Of a DNA stretch of 64,000 nt, positions 1-11,849 are shown one piece after another. The translations under genes and the position numbers were made by a program. A model generated the notes under the pieces. The model saw only the letters and a program-made list of their open reading frames with translations, made no database searches and was not told where the DNA came from. The DNA is from Arion vulgaris (taxonomy: Eukaryota > Mollusca > Gastropoda > Stylommatophora > Arionidae), in contig CM036753.1 of assembly GCA_020796225.1 (NCBI GenBank), positions 73,205,365 through 73,269,364 of the forward strand. Direction: 5' to 3'. Numbering within the stretch: the stretch's first letter is position 1; every line of letters starts with the position of its first letter.

Positions 1-228
1 AATAAATACAAGGATATACTGTAGTTTTATTAAGTTCAAGAACAGATAAATCGAAGTGTCGACTTCACAGTTTCTTTATAAAACAAAAGATAGAAGATAC
101 CATTAAGGTTAATGTAGACTTAGTATGGTGTTGTACAATTTTTACATTTACCTTAATTTGTGTCTTAATCCCAACTCTCTTTATTTGTATTAACTTGTAT
201 ATTGTTTTCATTTTTCTCCCATAAACAG

Positions 229-330
229 AAGTCCACCACATCCATTAATCAGTGTTCTTACCAACAGACCAGAAGGGTGGCCTTTCATCATTCAAGAAGC
301 CTTGGTTTTGTTTCACCATAAAGATAAAAG
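229..330 (+). CDS. FOCAD: FOCAD (focadhesin) internal exon 1 of the window
   Basis: The exon lies between an acceptor (cataaacag) and a consensus donor (gtacgt). The first base completes a codon from an upstream exon and the last two bases (AG) are completed by the next exon. The product includes SPPHPLISVLTNRPEGWPF, which matches the human focadhesin segment around HPHPLITVLEHRPDCWP as I remember it. Focadhesin is a large cytoplasmic HEAT-like protein (N-terminal DUF3730 region). It is reported at focal adhesions with vinculin and more recently as a partner that stabilises the SKI RNA-decay complex. The start codon and earlier exons are not in the window. Gene assignment is strong because nine later exons follow in the same order and phase. 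Confidence 0.88.
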
Positions 331-383
331 GTACGTTGTTGATATGTTCATTGATTACATATACTTCTCCCAGTAATTACATG

Positions 384-600
384 TTTAGTTAGTTAGTTTA
401 TTCCTTTCGTGCCAAAGGCGACACATAGGAGAGAGGTTTTAGATCTCCATATATGCGGTTCGTTGCTAGCAGTTGGAGATCTCGTATGTTTTTACATCCC
501 AATAGTTTAATTTCTTGTTGGATTGTTCTTTGAAGAGTGGTCTTAGGTTTTCCACGTTTTCTTTTCCCAACTGGTGAACACATAAGAACTTGTCGATTTA
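384..600 (-). mobile_element. LINE 3' end with TAGT-type tail
   Basis: Read on the minus strand, this ends in a short run of the tetranucleotide CTAA (ttagttagttag on the plus strand). The reverse strand encodes PVGKRKRGKPKTTLQRTIQQ, typical of the basic C-terminus of LINE ORF2 proteins. A second copy with the same layout lies at 59131-59336 and a related one at 45323-45570. It is a 5'-truncated non-LTR retrotransposon tail. Confidence 0.6.
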
Positions 601-614
601 GTCTCTTTTCGTCT

Positions 615-616
<2 letters not shown>

Positions 617-679
<63 letters not shown>
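617..679. repeat. (TC)n microsatellite
   Basis: An uninterrupted CT dinucleotide run of about 63 bases next to a LINE tail. Confidence 0.97.
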
Positions 680-681
<2 letters not shown>

Positions 682-729
682 GTTCCTGGCCTAGACTGAT
701 GGACCAACTTTTATCATGAATTTTACCGT

Positions 730-1500
730 GGTTTTAAGGGACTCTATTCCTCCGTACAGCTTCTCGCGAAGCTCTGTGTTTTGGGGCCATGTGTTTTTTC
801 TTATACCTGCTAACCGTTGACAGTCTTGCAGAACGTGTTCTGCCGTCATGTCCGCCTTTTGCAGGGGCACAGGCTAGTTGTGCCAATCTTAAATTTGTGG
901 AACATGTGGGCTCGGAGCTTGTTGTGTCCGGTACGGAGGCGAAGTATGACAACTTGTTCACTACGAAAGAGACCATAGTATTCGTCGCTGTTGGTATACT
1001 GAGGATGTTCTTTTGTCCATTTGTTTCTATAGTGCGAGCCGATGGTTTTGGCTTCCTCATAACTGATCTCGAGATCAGTCTGAGTGATCGCCCGCCTTCT
1101 TTGGCTAGTTTGTCGGCTGCTTCGTTTCCCCTTACGTTACAGTGTGGTGGTATCCACTGAATGACGGTGCGTTTGAGTGAGCGCGTTAGTTCATCGAGGG
1201 CCGTTTTGAGCTCATTCAGCTCTTTTTTGCAAACACTTTTGAGTGCCGTGATGACCGATAGAGCATCGGTGAATATCACGACCTTGTTGCGAGCGGTGCC
1301 TATTCTCTCTAGGATCATTTTGGCCACAGCTTTTATTGCCTCATCCTCTGCTCGTTAGTTATTCGAGTATTTGCCTGTGGCAATCGCTTTCGTGACCGTC
1401 ACTTTCTTTGGGAGTTTAAACACTATTCCACCTCTGCCATCGCTGATTGCGTTATTGGCCGAGCCGTCTGTGTACACGTGCGTCCACTTTTTTCAGGGTA
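730..1500 (-). mobile_element. LINE ORF2 C-terminal RNase H remnant
   Basis: On the minus strand, translation from about 1480 downwards gives VYTDGSANNAISDGRGGIVF, then RAEDEAIKAVAKMI, VVIFTDALSVITALKS and IQWIPPHCNVRGNEAADKLA. These hold the four acidic positions of a type I RNase H (TDGS, E of RAEDEA, D of FTDALS, D of EAADK). After it, another frame reads through a GHNKLRAHMF-like segment and a CPCKR motif, as in LINEs of the I group. A stop codon near 1357 splits the domain and there are frame changes downstream, so it is a dead copy. Clade is inferred only from the presence of RNase H. Confidence 0.8.
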
Positions 1501-2930
1501 CTCGGATTCTATGTACTTTTCTGTGGCCGCTTTTCTTTCGTAGTTTTTTTGCTCCCCTTTATTCAGTATGCCTGGGATTGATTCCTTAGTTCTGATTCCC
1601 TTAGTTCTTAGATCACATGCAACATTGTCTCTCCTATTGGTTTAGAAGTGTTACCTGTTGCAGAACGCATCATAGTCTGCTATGATGGCCAGGTACAGAA
1701 TGAATGATCAAGAACAGCACTTACTTGACTTGACATACTTGACTTATTCCTCTCCGCTTCTCGTGGAGCATAGGTCCTCAACAGTTGTTTGTCATTCTTC
1801 TTGGTCTCTGGCTGTTTTTTTGTGGTCTCCCAGGATAGTTGAGCACTCTTCAGTTCCTCAAGAAGACTTTGTCTCCTGGTCTGTTTAGGGCTTCCTATTT
1901 TTCGTATACTTAATTACCACTGGCTTACCTCAAAAGACTGGCTACTATGTCTAGATCTGTATGTGAAATTGATTTAAGGGCGTTTGAAAATGGGACAGTA
2001 CTGTTTGGGATTCGTATGCCACATTATTCTCCAGAATTTTGGTTGAAGTGTCACAATAGTTCGTTTTTTAACAAATTTAAGATCGGAACACTCTTGTTCG
2101 TAGAAGCGAATTTGCATACAATCTAACAGTTGATTGTAATTGGTGCTGTGAATCTAATTTTGTTTATGGATATGGGGGACATACTTAGGTCTCTCCACAA
2201 ACGCCTTTTCAGTGTTAATGACTCGACCATCGATTGAAGGAATATGGCATAAACCTGAATGAGTCGACATGAACCACTGATGGGTTGTATTTACAAGTGA
2301 GCTACTGGATCTGTCAGCAAGCATGCTCTTTGCCATCTAGTGAACTAGTCTTAGCAGCTATGAGTATGCACGGAGTACAGCGAAGTCAGATCTGTTAACC
2401 AAGTATTGTATTGTATTTTTGTATTGTATTTTAAATAACTTTTGTAATATGTTTTACTTGCACTTCCTTGCATTCATGTGTTTATTTCTGTGTTGTTGTT
2501 ATTTTAACCAGTCTGGATCCTTTTTGTTTGAAGTTATTTATTGCTATTGATTTATCTATATCTGTCTTTCTATACATCATTGTTTTCTTTATTCTGTCCT
2601 CTATTTGCGTATGTTGTCTATTACTATTTATTTATTGTTGTCTATGTCACTTTTCTGCACTGTCTATGTCTATCTTTACCTATAACATACTTTGCTGCTT
2701 ATCTTATCATCGCAAGAGAGCGGCTATAGCACAGTGATTAGTGCAGTTTCTTTGTAGACCCGTGGTACCAGGCTCGAAATCCACATGTCGATCGAACCTC
2801 ATGCAGGTACCAGAATAACAGTGGGAAGTAAACTGCTGACGGTATGTTTTAACATATTACTCACCGTGCACTGTTGTTTTTAAAAAAAATACGGTCTAAC
2901 ACGGTATTCCATAGTATACCACATGATACG
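1500..2930. other. Intron 1 segment with nothing recognised
   Basis: Moderately AT-rich intronic DNA. I see no exon-like frame with splice sites, no clear repeat family and no RNA gene. The open frames here are short and T-rich. Confidence 0.5.
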
Positions 2931-2949
2931 AAAACAAGTTTGCTTTGTT

Positions 2950-3345
2950 ACTTACTTTTTACTTTTCATCATTACTGGCCTCTTTGTCTCAGGAGACAAT
3001 AGGTCGTGCGTCACGTAGTATGTTCTGAATCACAACGTTTCTTGTGGCTCTAATAGCCTATTCTGGAGTGGCACTCCTTGCCACAGTTGCTGCAAGTAAA
3101 ACTGGAGACTGGAGCTGATACATAGGATGTTCTCTCTGCCCTCTTTTTGCCTCCACATGTGATGGTGTTTTTCTTCTTTTCTTTTTGAGCCACCCTCACT
3201 GCCGCTCACCATGCTTGCCTGTCTTTGGCCAGCCGCTCCCAGTGTTCTTTGTCTATGCCGCATGACGTTAGATCACGGTTGTAGGTGTCAGTGAAGCGTA
3301 ATAATTGGCGCCCATGCTGTCTAGCACCAGTTGCGAGTTGACCAT
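2950..3345 (-). mobile_element. LINE 3' fragment with zinc-finger-like C-terminus
   Basis: The minus strand around 3060-3110 reads FTCSNCGKECHSRIG, the CxxC...H pattern found at the C-terminus of several LINE ORF2 proteins, followed after a stop by the expected SHKK. Flanking sequence also reads as ORF2 in shifted frames. Truncated and frame-broken. Confidence 0.5.
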
Positions 3346-4261
3346 ATAGAATGTATTTTACTCTTACCATTGTTAATAATAATAATATATGTCTATTTGT
3401 GTTTCTATCTTTTGCTATACAATTGACAATACAATGTGCATCGAGTCTATCAGTCCATTTGCCTGCTTCCCAAGTTCTTCTGTTAATCCACCTTCAGTCA
3501 ATTGCAATAGGTGGACGTTTCTCGAATGCTTGTGTACTACATGCCGTAGGTGCATATGAACCGGGGCGTAACGTACTAACTTGCTTGACACAAACCACAC
3601 AGATGACAATAAAAATGGTTAACTTGTTTGATAAGGGCGAAGTCAAAGAGGAGGAAGTCAATTACGTGACCTGTGCGTGTCTTAAATATGTCCTTAAATT
3701 AACATATCACAAATCTTACCAAACATAATGCAGGTTGATTTAATATGAAATGACGACGACGGGTATTGACCGCTGAATGGTCACCAGTCGTAAAATTGAT
3801 CATGACGGGACACGACTTCACTCTCAGACATTTATCGGAATTGGAGTTAGGATTTTCTCTTTCTGAAATAGTATAGGAATCTTGCTGCAACCCTAGTTTG
3901 AACTACAGTATTGGAAATGATTTCTGACATGAAAAATAAGTGTTGATTTACGTGCTTTATGATTTCTGACATACAAGTGTTGATTTCAGCTGCTTTCATG
4001 ATTTCTGACATACCAAGTGATGTTTAATGCTTTTATGATTTCTGCATACTAAGTGATGTTTTGAATGCTTTGATCAGATCTGTTTGGTAACTCTATTTGT
4101 CTGACCTCAACAATATCGTGGATGGGAAAGTAAAATATTTTGGTCACATTAGAAGGCACTGTAGTTTGGAGAGAACATTAATGAAGGGCATGGTTCATGG
4201 ATGACGAGGTAGGAAACTGTAATGAAGGAATGGTTCATGGGTGACAGGTAGGAGAATCAAG

Positions 4262-4445
4262 ACTATTTGTCAGCGAGTGATGATCGATACTTTAGTATGT
4301 TCGAACTCTACTTGTCAGCGAGTGATGGTCGATACTTTAGTATGTTCGAACTCTACTTGTCAGCGAGTGATGGTCGATACTTTAGTTGGTTCAACTACTT
4401 GTCAATGAGTAATGGTCGACATTCTACATTGTTCGAAAGTTAATC
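4262..4445. repeat. 45-bp tandem repeat, about 4 copies
   Basis: The phrase tgtcagcgagtgatg recurs at 45-base spacing (4268, 4313, 4358 and a diverged copy near 4400). A shorter direct repeat built on gatttctgacat precedes it at 3915-4060. Confidence 0.8.
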
Positions 4446-4927
4446 GTGGAGAAGTGACGTTCGACGGGTTACTTTGCTAGAACTCTGCATGGCAGATTAA
4501 TAGTCTGTTAGAACCTTACTCGTAAGAAAATAATAGAAATAGCAGATATTGAGATCATCATCGTCAGCCACTCTACAAAACATATTAGAATTGGGAAATA
4601 CAAGACTGCTAATAATAGTAACAATGTCAGGGCCATCGATGTGTCTTGCTAATCATGTTTTTTATGAGGTCAAGATTCTGAGAGTAATTCTAGTGGTCGT
4701 TATCTCATTGCAGGATATCCTGAGAAATATTATTGGACACCGGTGGTCGTGAATACAGATGGGGTCAATGTGCTACATAATTTAGCTTCCGTCTCTGTAT
4801 TTAGAAGATTGTATACGTTTCCTCAGATGGTCACTGGCTCTGGTTGTACTTCACCTTGACCCATGTGTTTATGTTTACTCCCTACTGGTATTTTTGTCAT
4901 TAATTTGATATTTAAATCTCAGTCTGT

Positions 4928-5310
4928 CATCATCAAGGTGTGTATCCTTTATAGGACGTTGCTCTCTTTGCAGCACATCTGAAATTCACTCTGTCTCTTG
5001 CCAGTTCACCCACTTTGTCGATGGTCATGTTCATGGTTTCTTTAATATCTTGTAGCCATCTTATTCTTGGTCTGCCTCTGCGTCCTGGGACCCTGCCTTC
5101 TAGTATTGTTCTTTCCAGGCCATCGTCACGCTTGATGTGACCAAAGTATGTAATTTTTCTGTATAGTATGTTGTTTATCAGCCAATTCTCTTTAACATTT
5201 AGTTCTTTCAGGACATCAGTGTTCTTTCTTTATTCTGTCCATGGTATTCGTAGGATCTTTCTGTAGCATTTATTTTCGAAGGACTGGATTTTCGTTCTTA
5301 ATTTATTGTC
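4928..5310 (-). mobile_element. LINE family 1, 3' end
   Basis: The minus strand carries the same sequence as the plus-strand copies at 7731-8176 and 26195-26590: a C-terminal ORF2 piece that in better copies reads RPRRRWLQDIKETMNM and VGELARDRVNF, ending in the non-poly(A) tail rcctataaaggata. Truncated at the 5' side. Confidence 0.8.
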
Positions 5311-5529
5311 TGTCACACAATTATAATTGTATTAAAATGTGTTCTAATATGTTTAGCTAACATGTCAGAATGGAGAACCTATGGTGTATATATATAACAC
5401 AGGAAATTTAACACAAGTTTTAGTTTAGTCGTTGGATCTCATCATCACTGCACATTGAATCAATTAGTGCATAAGTGCTCCGATCTCATCAGTGTGTCTA
5501 ACAGCGTGTGCCAACTAACAACACCAGTC

Positions 5530-5730
5530 GCCCGCCTGCCCAGCGTGTTCGTAGCGCGTTGGACGACTGGTGATAAGCCCTCTGTGAGTGCGGGTTCAAT
5601 ACCGCGGGCTGGCAGAAAAGCCACAGGTCCTCCAGATTTTCGGTGTTCGTGGCACCGAACCGAACTGTTACGATGTCCATGGCACCGAGCCGAAGAGCTG
5701 AAAGCTCCAGTGCTTCTGGATCGGGAAAAA
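5530..5730 (+). mobile_element. SINE-A, tRNA-derived
   Basis: A ~200-bp element starting cgcccgcctgcccagcgtg. It has a Pol III B-box (ggttcaatacc here, ggttcaattcc in other copies) and a body containing two related tandem segments (gtgttcgtggcaccgaaccg and its echo), ending in gcttctggatcgg plus A-rich tail. Eleven copies lie in the window, six plus and five minus. Confidence 0.85.
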
Positions 5731-5869
5731 CACCAGTTCTATGTTAGTTTACTAATCTTCTTTGGCTACCAGTATAGTGCTCTTCTATATTTACACCTAT
5801 CCTGTAACACAAGAAAGTCAGGTCAGTTTGAGAACTCAAAGGGTATCTAGTAGCACAAGTCAAACTTCT

Positions 5870-6094
5870 AAGGACATGCATTATTTATGTGACAACGTAT
5901 GAATGTGAGACATGGACACTAACGCAAGGAAAATAGATTATTTTGAAACAACATGTCGCAAGCAATTTATTAGAACGCACTTGACAAAGAAGATGGAAAA
6001 TACAGACATCGTACAAAATCTGCACAATGAGAAACATTGGCTCATAAACAATATCATGTCTCGGAAACTGAAATATTCTGGTCGTATTGAAATT
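5870..6094 (+). mobile_element. LINE family 1 fragment (RT C-terminal region)
   Basis: Reads TYECETWTLTQGKIDYFET, then HWLINNIMSRKLKYSG, the same order as the copy at 7731 (TYGCESWTITQ ... NWLINNILYRKITY). It stops abruptly at ctggtcgtattgaaattc where a different LINE family begins. Confidence 0.75.
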
Positions 6095-6549
6095 CGTATT
6101 AAATGCGAAATCGAGTACTCCAGTGCTATATTGAACCAATACGTATGTCGTATGGCAACGAATCATGGATAATCAACAAACAATCAATAAGATCATTGGA
6201 AGCCTCATATATGTGGTTTTATAGAAGAATGTTGAAAATTCCTTGGACAGCAAAGAAAACAAATTATGAGGTTTTAAATCAGGCCTGCACACAAAGAAAC
6301 CTTATCAAAAGAATAAGAATCAGACAATCAAGGTTCTTTGAGCACAAAATGCGAAGAGAAGGTTTAGAACATTTAGTATCAACAGGTACAATTCATTGAA
6401 GGAGATATCGTGGAAGACAGAGGGAGAAGATGTTGGATGCTCTGACACCAAGGAGAGATAGTTGTGGAGAGACATAATCGCCTACTCCTGCAGACATGGC
6501 ACTTGATTGATTAAATTTCACAGTTCTAAACAGAGAAAGAGAGAGAGAG
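6095..6549 (+). mobile_element. LINE family 2 3' fragment inserted in LINE family 1
   Basis: Reads IEPIRMSYGNESWIINKQSI, YMWFYRRMLKIPWTAKKTN and QSRFFEHKMRREGLEHLVST, the C-terminal part of a LINE ORF2. A second copy is at 53055-53690. Near-identical stretches (attctggtcgtatt and actctggtcgtatt) flank it at about 6073 and 6553, consistent with a target-site duplication. Confidence 0.75.
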
Positions 6550-6589
6550 AATACTCTGGTCGTATTAAATTCCACAGTGGTAGAGAAGT

Positions 6590-6591
<2 letters not shown>

Positions 6592-6681
<90 letters not shown>
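6592..6681. repeat. (TA)n followed by (AG)n microsatellite
   Basis: About 55 bases of TA dinucleotides to 6647, then (AG)n from 6651 to 6681. Confidence 0.97.
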
Positions 6682-6683
<2 letters not shown>

Positions 6684-7053
6684 CAAGAGCAATAATGAAC
6701 TACACAGTTCCTAAAAGAGGAGACAGGGACGTGTCAGACTACAATTGAAACAAAGGTATGAAACCTTGAATACGACAATTGAGAAGGCTTGAAATTGACT
6801 AAAGATCGAGAGTCCTTCAGTCGGACTGTGAAGAGCTGAAACATTCTGCAAATGGCATGCTACCTGAAGAAGACATTTTCCCCATTTGTTCCACATTTGA
6901 GGGACTTCAATTTGGACACAACTTGTGTGGTGGGAGCCATGTATTCTTTCATAGATTTACATGTAACTTCTAAATTTACCCTTCTGGACAAAAGTACATA
7001 ACACAATCATATTGTAAACATAATTTTATGCAAATAAATGCATTTTGTGAAAC

Positions 7054-7320
7054 TGACGCCCGTGTGTTTCCGGGGCTCTCAAGGGGAGCAAAGAATAGTA
7101 ACACCGCGACCTACAAGGCATGTCGTAAGACGTGACTAAGGTAGGGGCCCTAGGGATGCTACCATAGTAAATAAAAAGCGTCACAGAAATCGGAGGTGCT
7201 GGCCTACTTGTAGGCGCATAAGTGGCACAACGTACAATCCCTCTTAGGCTCAGATCACATACAAATCACACAGATTGGTTAACAAGTGGTATATATGGAG
7301 TGTTAGAAGAAGAAGAAGTG
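7054..7320 (+). mobile_element. SINE-C, central-domain SINE
   Basis: Begins gacgcccgtgtgtttccgg and ends in a GAA run (gaagaagaagaag). Its first ~90 bases share a core with SINE-B (gcatgtcgtaaga.gtgactaagg against gcatgtcataagaggcgact), but the 3' half differs. Other copies are at 32634-32835/34299-34372 (split), 18227-18330 (partial) and 63548-63797. Confidence 0.75.
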
Positions 7321-7730
7321 AAACCGTTACCTTGATATACATATACACGATTCTAGCGGATGTCCTTCTTCTCTATGTGTCGTACCAAATGGCACAGACC
7401 ATCATGATTGATTCATTGATAGGACTATAGTCATTGCACTTCGGTTAATAACAATGTGTGCTGCCAACTCTTTCTTAAACTGAAAGATCTCATCCTCTGT
7501 GCTCGAACTTTGTAGCTTCAGCGATGATCCTCCGTGTAAGTTTGAGTATTGTAAAATTTTGTATAAATTGTATTTTAAATTTGATTATCATTCTGGTTCA
7601 TATCATTAGTGTTGTGTATTAGATTCTACTGTATTCTTCGGCCCTGCCCAGGAGACTCCAGCTTCTCCGACCCCTTCTTCTTCGACCCCTTCTTCTTCGA
7701 CCCCTTCTCCTTCGACCCCTTCTTCTTAAA

Positions 7731-8176
7731 AATATTGAGAGCATGCATTTTCCCAGTAGCTACTTATGGTTGTGAATCATGGACTATTACACAAAAACAA
7801 GAACGAAAATCCAGTCCTTCGAAAATAAATGCTACAGAAAGATCCTACGAATACCATGGATAGAAAAAATAAAGAACACTGATGTCCTGAAAGAACTAAA
7901 TCTTAAAGAGAATTGGCTGATAAACAACATACTATACAGAAAAATTACATACTTGGTCACATCAAGCGTCACGATGGCCTGGAAAGAACAATACTAGAGG
8001 GCAGGGTCCCAGGATGCAGAGGCAGACCAAGAAGAAGATGGCTACAAGATATTAAAGAAACCATGAATATGACCATCGACGAAGTGGGTGAACTGGCTAG
8101 AGACAGAGTGAATTTCAGATGTGCTGCAAAAGAGAGCAATGTCCTATAAAGGATACGCACCTTGATGATGTATGAT
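7731..8176 (+). mobile_element. LINE family 1, 3' end, best-preserved copy
   Basis: Overlapping frames encode the C-terminus of a LINE reverse transcriptase protein: VATYGCESWTITQ, then YRKILRIPWIEKIKNTDVL, NWLINNILYRKITY, GRVPGCRGRPRRRWLQDIKE and VGELARDRVNFRCAA. A few frameshifts break it. It ends gtcctataaaggatacgcac followed by a gatgatg tail rather than poly(A). Confidence 0.85.
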
Positions 8177-8204
8177 GGTCCATTGAATGAGTGACTCCGT
8201 AGTT

Positions 8205-8500
8205 CTTGTGTAATAATCAAGTGGTTCGGTCATCTAATGAGAATGAAACCACATTTACTACCATCACGTGTTTACAATAATCGACACTCAGGGCGCAGAG
8301 CACGTGGCAGACCAAGAACACGATGGATAGATAACATCTCAAGAGTCCCTGCGAAAGCATGGACTGATAACGTCTAGCGCAACACACCTGGCACAAGATA
8401 GGAAAATAACTCTCCCACAAGCGCCAACGGCAACTGTGGTTAAGATAAAGATAAGAGAGATTGAATGAGTACGTGAAAGAGATGATGATGATAAAATACG
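8205..8500 (+). mobile_element. LINE 3' fragment, family 4
   Basis: Reads IKWFGHLMRMKPHLLPS, then RRARGRPRTRWIDNIS in one frame and a degraded end. A minus-strand relative lies at 39223-39890 (KWFGHLIRMHTNP, KARGRPRQRWLDGIA). Confidence 0.65.
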
Positions 8501-8988
8501 GTTGACACACTTCTTTCCCAAACTAACGTCGTGTAAGCTCCATTTAAAAAAATAAAAAATCCATCGCTCCCTCTACTACTACCGTGTTAAAGAACATCGC
8601 GTTTAAAACATAATAATGGTCGAACAAAACGTTGGAATGGTTCTAATTCAAAGACATCCTGATACGTGATCCTCTTCTCATTTGTCCTGACATTAGCATG
8701 CATATATAAACTAGAATCACAGGATATCCTGTTCCTGTCTATTTGTTCGTTATTTTTTTCTGGCCAGACATCGTACCGGATATAGCTTGCGATTTGAGAT
8801 TACTTTACCTGCTTCTATAAATAAGCTATATTTGTGAATGGAGATGGGTTTGGTCAGTACTTGACGTAATTTAAGTGTGTGACAATAAACAAATGTATCT
8901 TTTTTTGGGAACTAGATATAACGAACAGCTGATGCCACTAAAGTACAGTCTGAATATACCTCAAATCTACAGGCAATAACTGTGTATG

Positions 8989-8992
<4 letters not shown>

Positions 8993-9086
<94 letters not shown>

Positions 9087-9091
9087 AATAA
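8993..9091. repeat. (TA)n then (TAA)n microsatellite
   Basis: About 78 bases of TA dinucleotides followed by six or seven TAA units. The trinucleotide part is directly joined to the LINE at 9092 and is likely its 3' tail. Confidence 0.95.
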
Positions 9092-9895
9092 TTCCTCTCG
9101 TACCGTTATACGTTACATAAGGCCTGCAAGTAATTTCTCCATACCGCTCTATCCTGGGCAACTCGCTCAATCTCCTCCATGGAACTGAGACCTATATTTC
9201 CTGCCTCTCTCAGCAAAGTTCGTTTCAGGGTCTCCCTAGGTCGACCTCTCTTTCTTGAACCCTTTGCATCCCACTTCAATGCCTGCTTTGATATTCGTTG
9301 ATCATTTCTCCTCAAGGTGTGCCCAACATATCTCCATCTTCTTTTCTTATAACAGTTGTCACTAGTGGTTGACCAGACATGTCTCTGATTTCATCACTTC
9401 TGAATTTGTTCCATTTTATATTCATTATTTTTCGCAGACATCTATTTTCAAATGCATTCAACTTGCTTTCTATATCTTTAGTCATTTTCCAACTCTCGCT
9501 GGCATATGTTAGGATTGATACAACATTTGAATTGAAAATTCGTAATTTAGTTTTAATACTATATAACTTGCAGTTCCATATTTTATTTAGACTTTTAAAA
9601 GCTGATGTTGCTTTGCCAATTCGTATCATAATTTCTTTTTAACATTTCCTGTGCAATCAAAATTGCTACCTAAATAGGTGAACTGCTCTGTCATTTTTAT
9701 CATTTTAGATTCCAGTGTGATATCTGCATTACTTACCATAGGTGTCTTCATTATATTTGTTTTTTCATAGCTTATCTGCAGTCCAACTTGTGATGCTATA
9801 GATGACAAGTTGTCTGTTTGTCTTTGCATATCTTGGTTGTTTCTACTTAACAAGGCAATATCATCTGCAAAATCCAAATCGGGGCATTGTTTGCA
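9092..9895 (-). mobile_element. LINE family 5: RT palm to C-terminus
   Basis: From 9877 downwards on the minus strand: MDFADDIALLSRNNQDMQRQ (the F-A-D-D catalytic motif of reverse transcriptase), then EQFTYLGSNFDCTGNVKKKL, a frameshift, SILTYASESWKMTKDIES, CLRKIMNIKW, a second frameshift, and GRPRETLKRTLLREAG ending WRNYLQALCNV. Three frames must be joined, so it is dead. The 5' part is missing. Confidence 0.85.
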
Positions 9896-9989
9896 AGAGA
9901 GTCAGCACGCTCGTTACCCCGCACTCCAGCATGTCCAGGCGTGTACAGCCAAGTTATTGTTAGTACAGCCAAGCTTATCTAGTTATTGG

Positions 9990-10213
9990 TCGGTGGCGTC
10001 TGTGTCTTAGGGGATAGTGACTCGGTCTGAGTTCGAATCACGCTGCGGACGGTTTCGTTGCACATTTTTTCGCGTGGATTTTTACGAACGGACGATGGCA
10101 CCATCCGTTCAGAAAGCAATGGCAAACTACTGAACGTAATAATACCTAGAAAAATCACAAACCGCGTTAAAAAGCTGAGGTTGATTCGCAAAGTCCTGTA
10201 AAGGATATGCAAT
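9990..10213 (+). mobile_element. SINE-D, tRNA-derived
   Basis: Contains a tRNA-like head (gtcttaggggatagtgactc and gagttcgaatcacg), a body with gtggatttttacgaacgg and caatggcaaactactgaac, and the 3' end gtcctgtaaaggatatgcaa. Related copies are at 57846-58085 (+), 27715-27950 (-), 34840-35030 (-) and part of 51663-52030 (+). The 3' end resembles that of LINE family 1. Confidence 0.75.
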
Positions 10214-10439
10214 GAACTTTTTTTAGTAATTGCTTATTGGTTACTAAACTGGCGACATTGCACTACGGGAAGATACATAGGTACTCAGTCTCCCCGACAT
10301 ATATCGAAGAGTATTTATACTGATGGTTCCCGTGGCTCACTGATTAAACACACTCCTAACTCTGCCCTTCAGACATCCGTTCGACTTGTACAACGGGTAA
10401 CTCCAAACGGCTTAAATCGATTCAACATCTATTTTAGTG

Positions 10440-10900
10440 TCCTCATCCAACAGACAATCGCGAAGAGACAGAAAGCATCCCCTTATCCATTTTCAACTTC
10501 CCAACAATCGATGCTGTTGATGTAAGCCTGCCCGCTCTATTACCACACGCGCGCGCATTCTGGACACGCGCATGCCATGGACAATATATCCACTTAAACC
10601 TTTGGAGGTTAGAAACTTCTATAGACGACACCCACTCATACCTAAACTTGCCCTTCTGGATCTTCAGAAGCATCGACTGAGAGTCAGATACAACAGCTGC
10701 CCCAGTAAATGAAGTCCCAGAGATCCAATGGAGGGCAACAGTAACGGCTTCAACCTCCATCATCATACTGGAAGTAGTTGTCATGTACGCTCCACTTCGC
10801 TCTGCAACAACAATACCATGCGCATTAGCCAAGAAACCCCAGCCTGACTTCTCACCAAGTGATCATCTGTATATCCAGATGATCCAAAAGCCCTCGGCGT
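10440..10900 (-). mobile_element. LINE RNase H remnant, second family
   Basis: The minus strand reads GIVVAERSGAYMTTTSSMMM, EVEAVTVALHWISG and GAAVVSDSQSMLLKIQKG, i.e. the E and D positions of an RNase H domain, then a run of frame-broken sequence. It resembles the copies at 18620-19480 and 40020-40700 in layout but is more diverged. Confidence 0.7.
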
Positions 10901-11849
10901 GCAATAATATCCTGTGAGTTGTGGATGCTTCTACTCAGCTGAGATATATGGTCACTACAGTATTCCTTTGGTTATATCACAGTAAGTGTTCTAGGAACAC
11001 GATTTGTTCACTACACTATGCAGCCTGTATGTGATTTTAGTCTAACGAACGATTGTGTCTTTAACAACACCCTATTGACCACTCACTGTGGATTGCGTAT
11101 AATGTGCACCAGATGGTGTCCTGAGAAACCAAATGTTTGTAACAACTGCGAATTTACTTTCGATCTGGAGAACGCGGCGATGTACGGAAATCTACAATTC
11201 CGAGGTGGTCAGACCAGACCAGATCTGGAAACAACCGTGGGCAGGCTGCAGTGGTACTAAGTAAATTGGTGTTTAAGGGCAAAGACACGTGTGTATAGTA
11301 TCATATACGTAAGCAAAAATATTAATTAAATATAAAACTAACGACAATCCCACGTTTCGATGATGGGTCTTTATCAAGGACATAGACAGAATAAACACTG
11401 AACCAATTTTCAGTCGTTCCGTGTAGTTAATTCGTAGTCAGAGCCAAAGAGCGATTGCAGACTCTCAGCAAGAAGAATGTTCGAACATGGTGAACAATGG
11501 GCATGTATTTTTGTATCAGCAGAACTGACCGCACCAGTCAGTCAATTGTACAACATACATCTACTTATACGGTTTGTTATCAATCTGAGTAATATCGATA
11601 TAAGGTTAGGAATTTATTATCTAATTCTGTATGTGGTGTGCCGTGTAAGGAGTGAATTTCTTCATTTCTTTTGTATCCTTTGCTTGATAAAGGCTTTTTG
11701 GTCGACACGTTGCTATGTAGTGCTATTGCTTTTGTATTTTGTAAAACTACAGTACTTTGTTTTTACGTGTTTCGCCATTCTGAGTAATAAGAATGCAATC
11801 CAATCGCCCGTGGTAATCACATTTTCAGCAAGTGAAGCATATTATTGAT

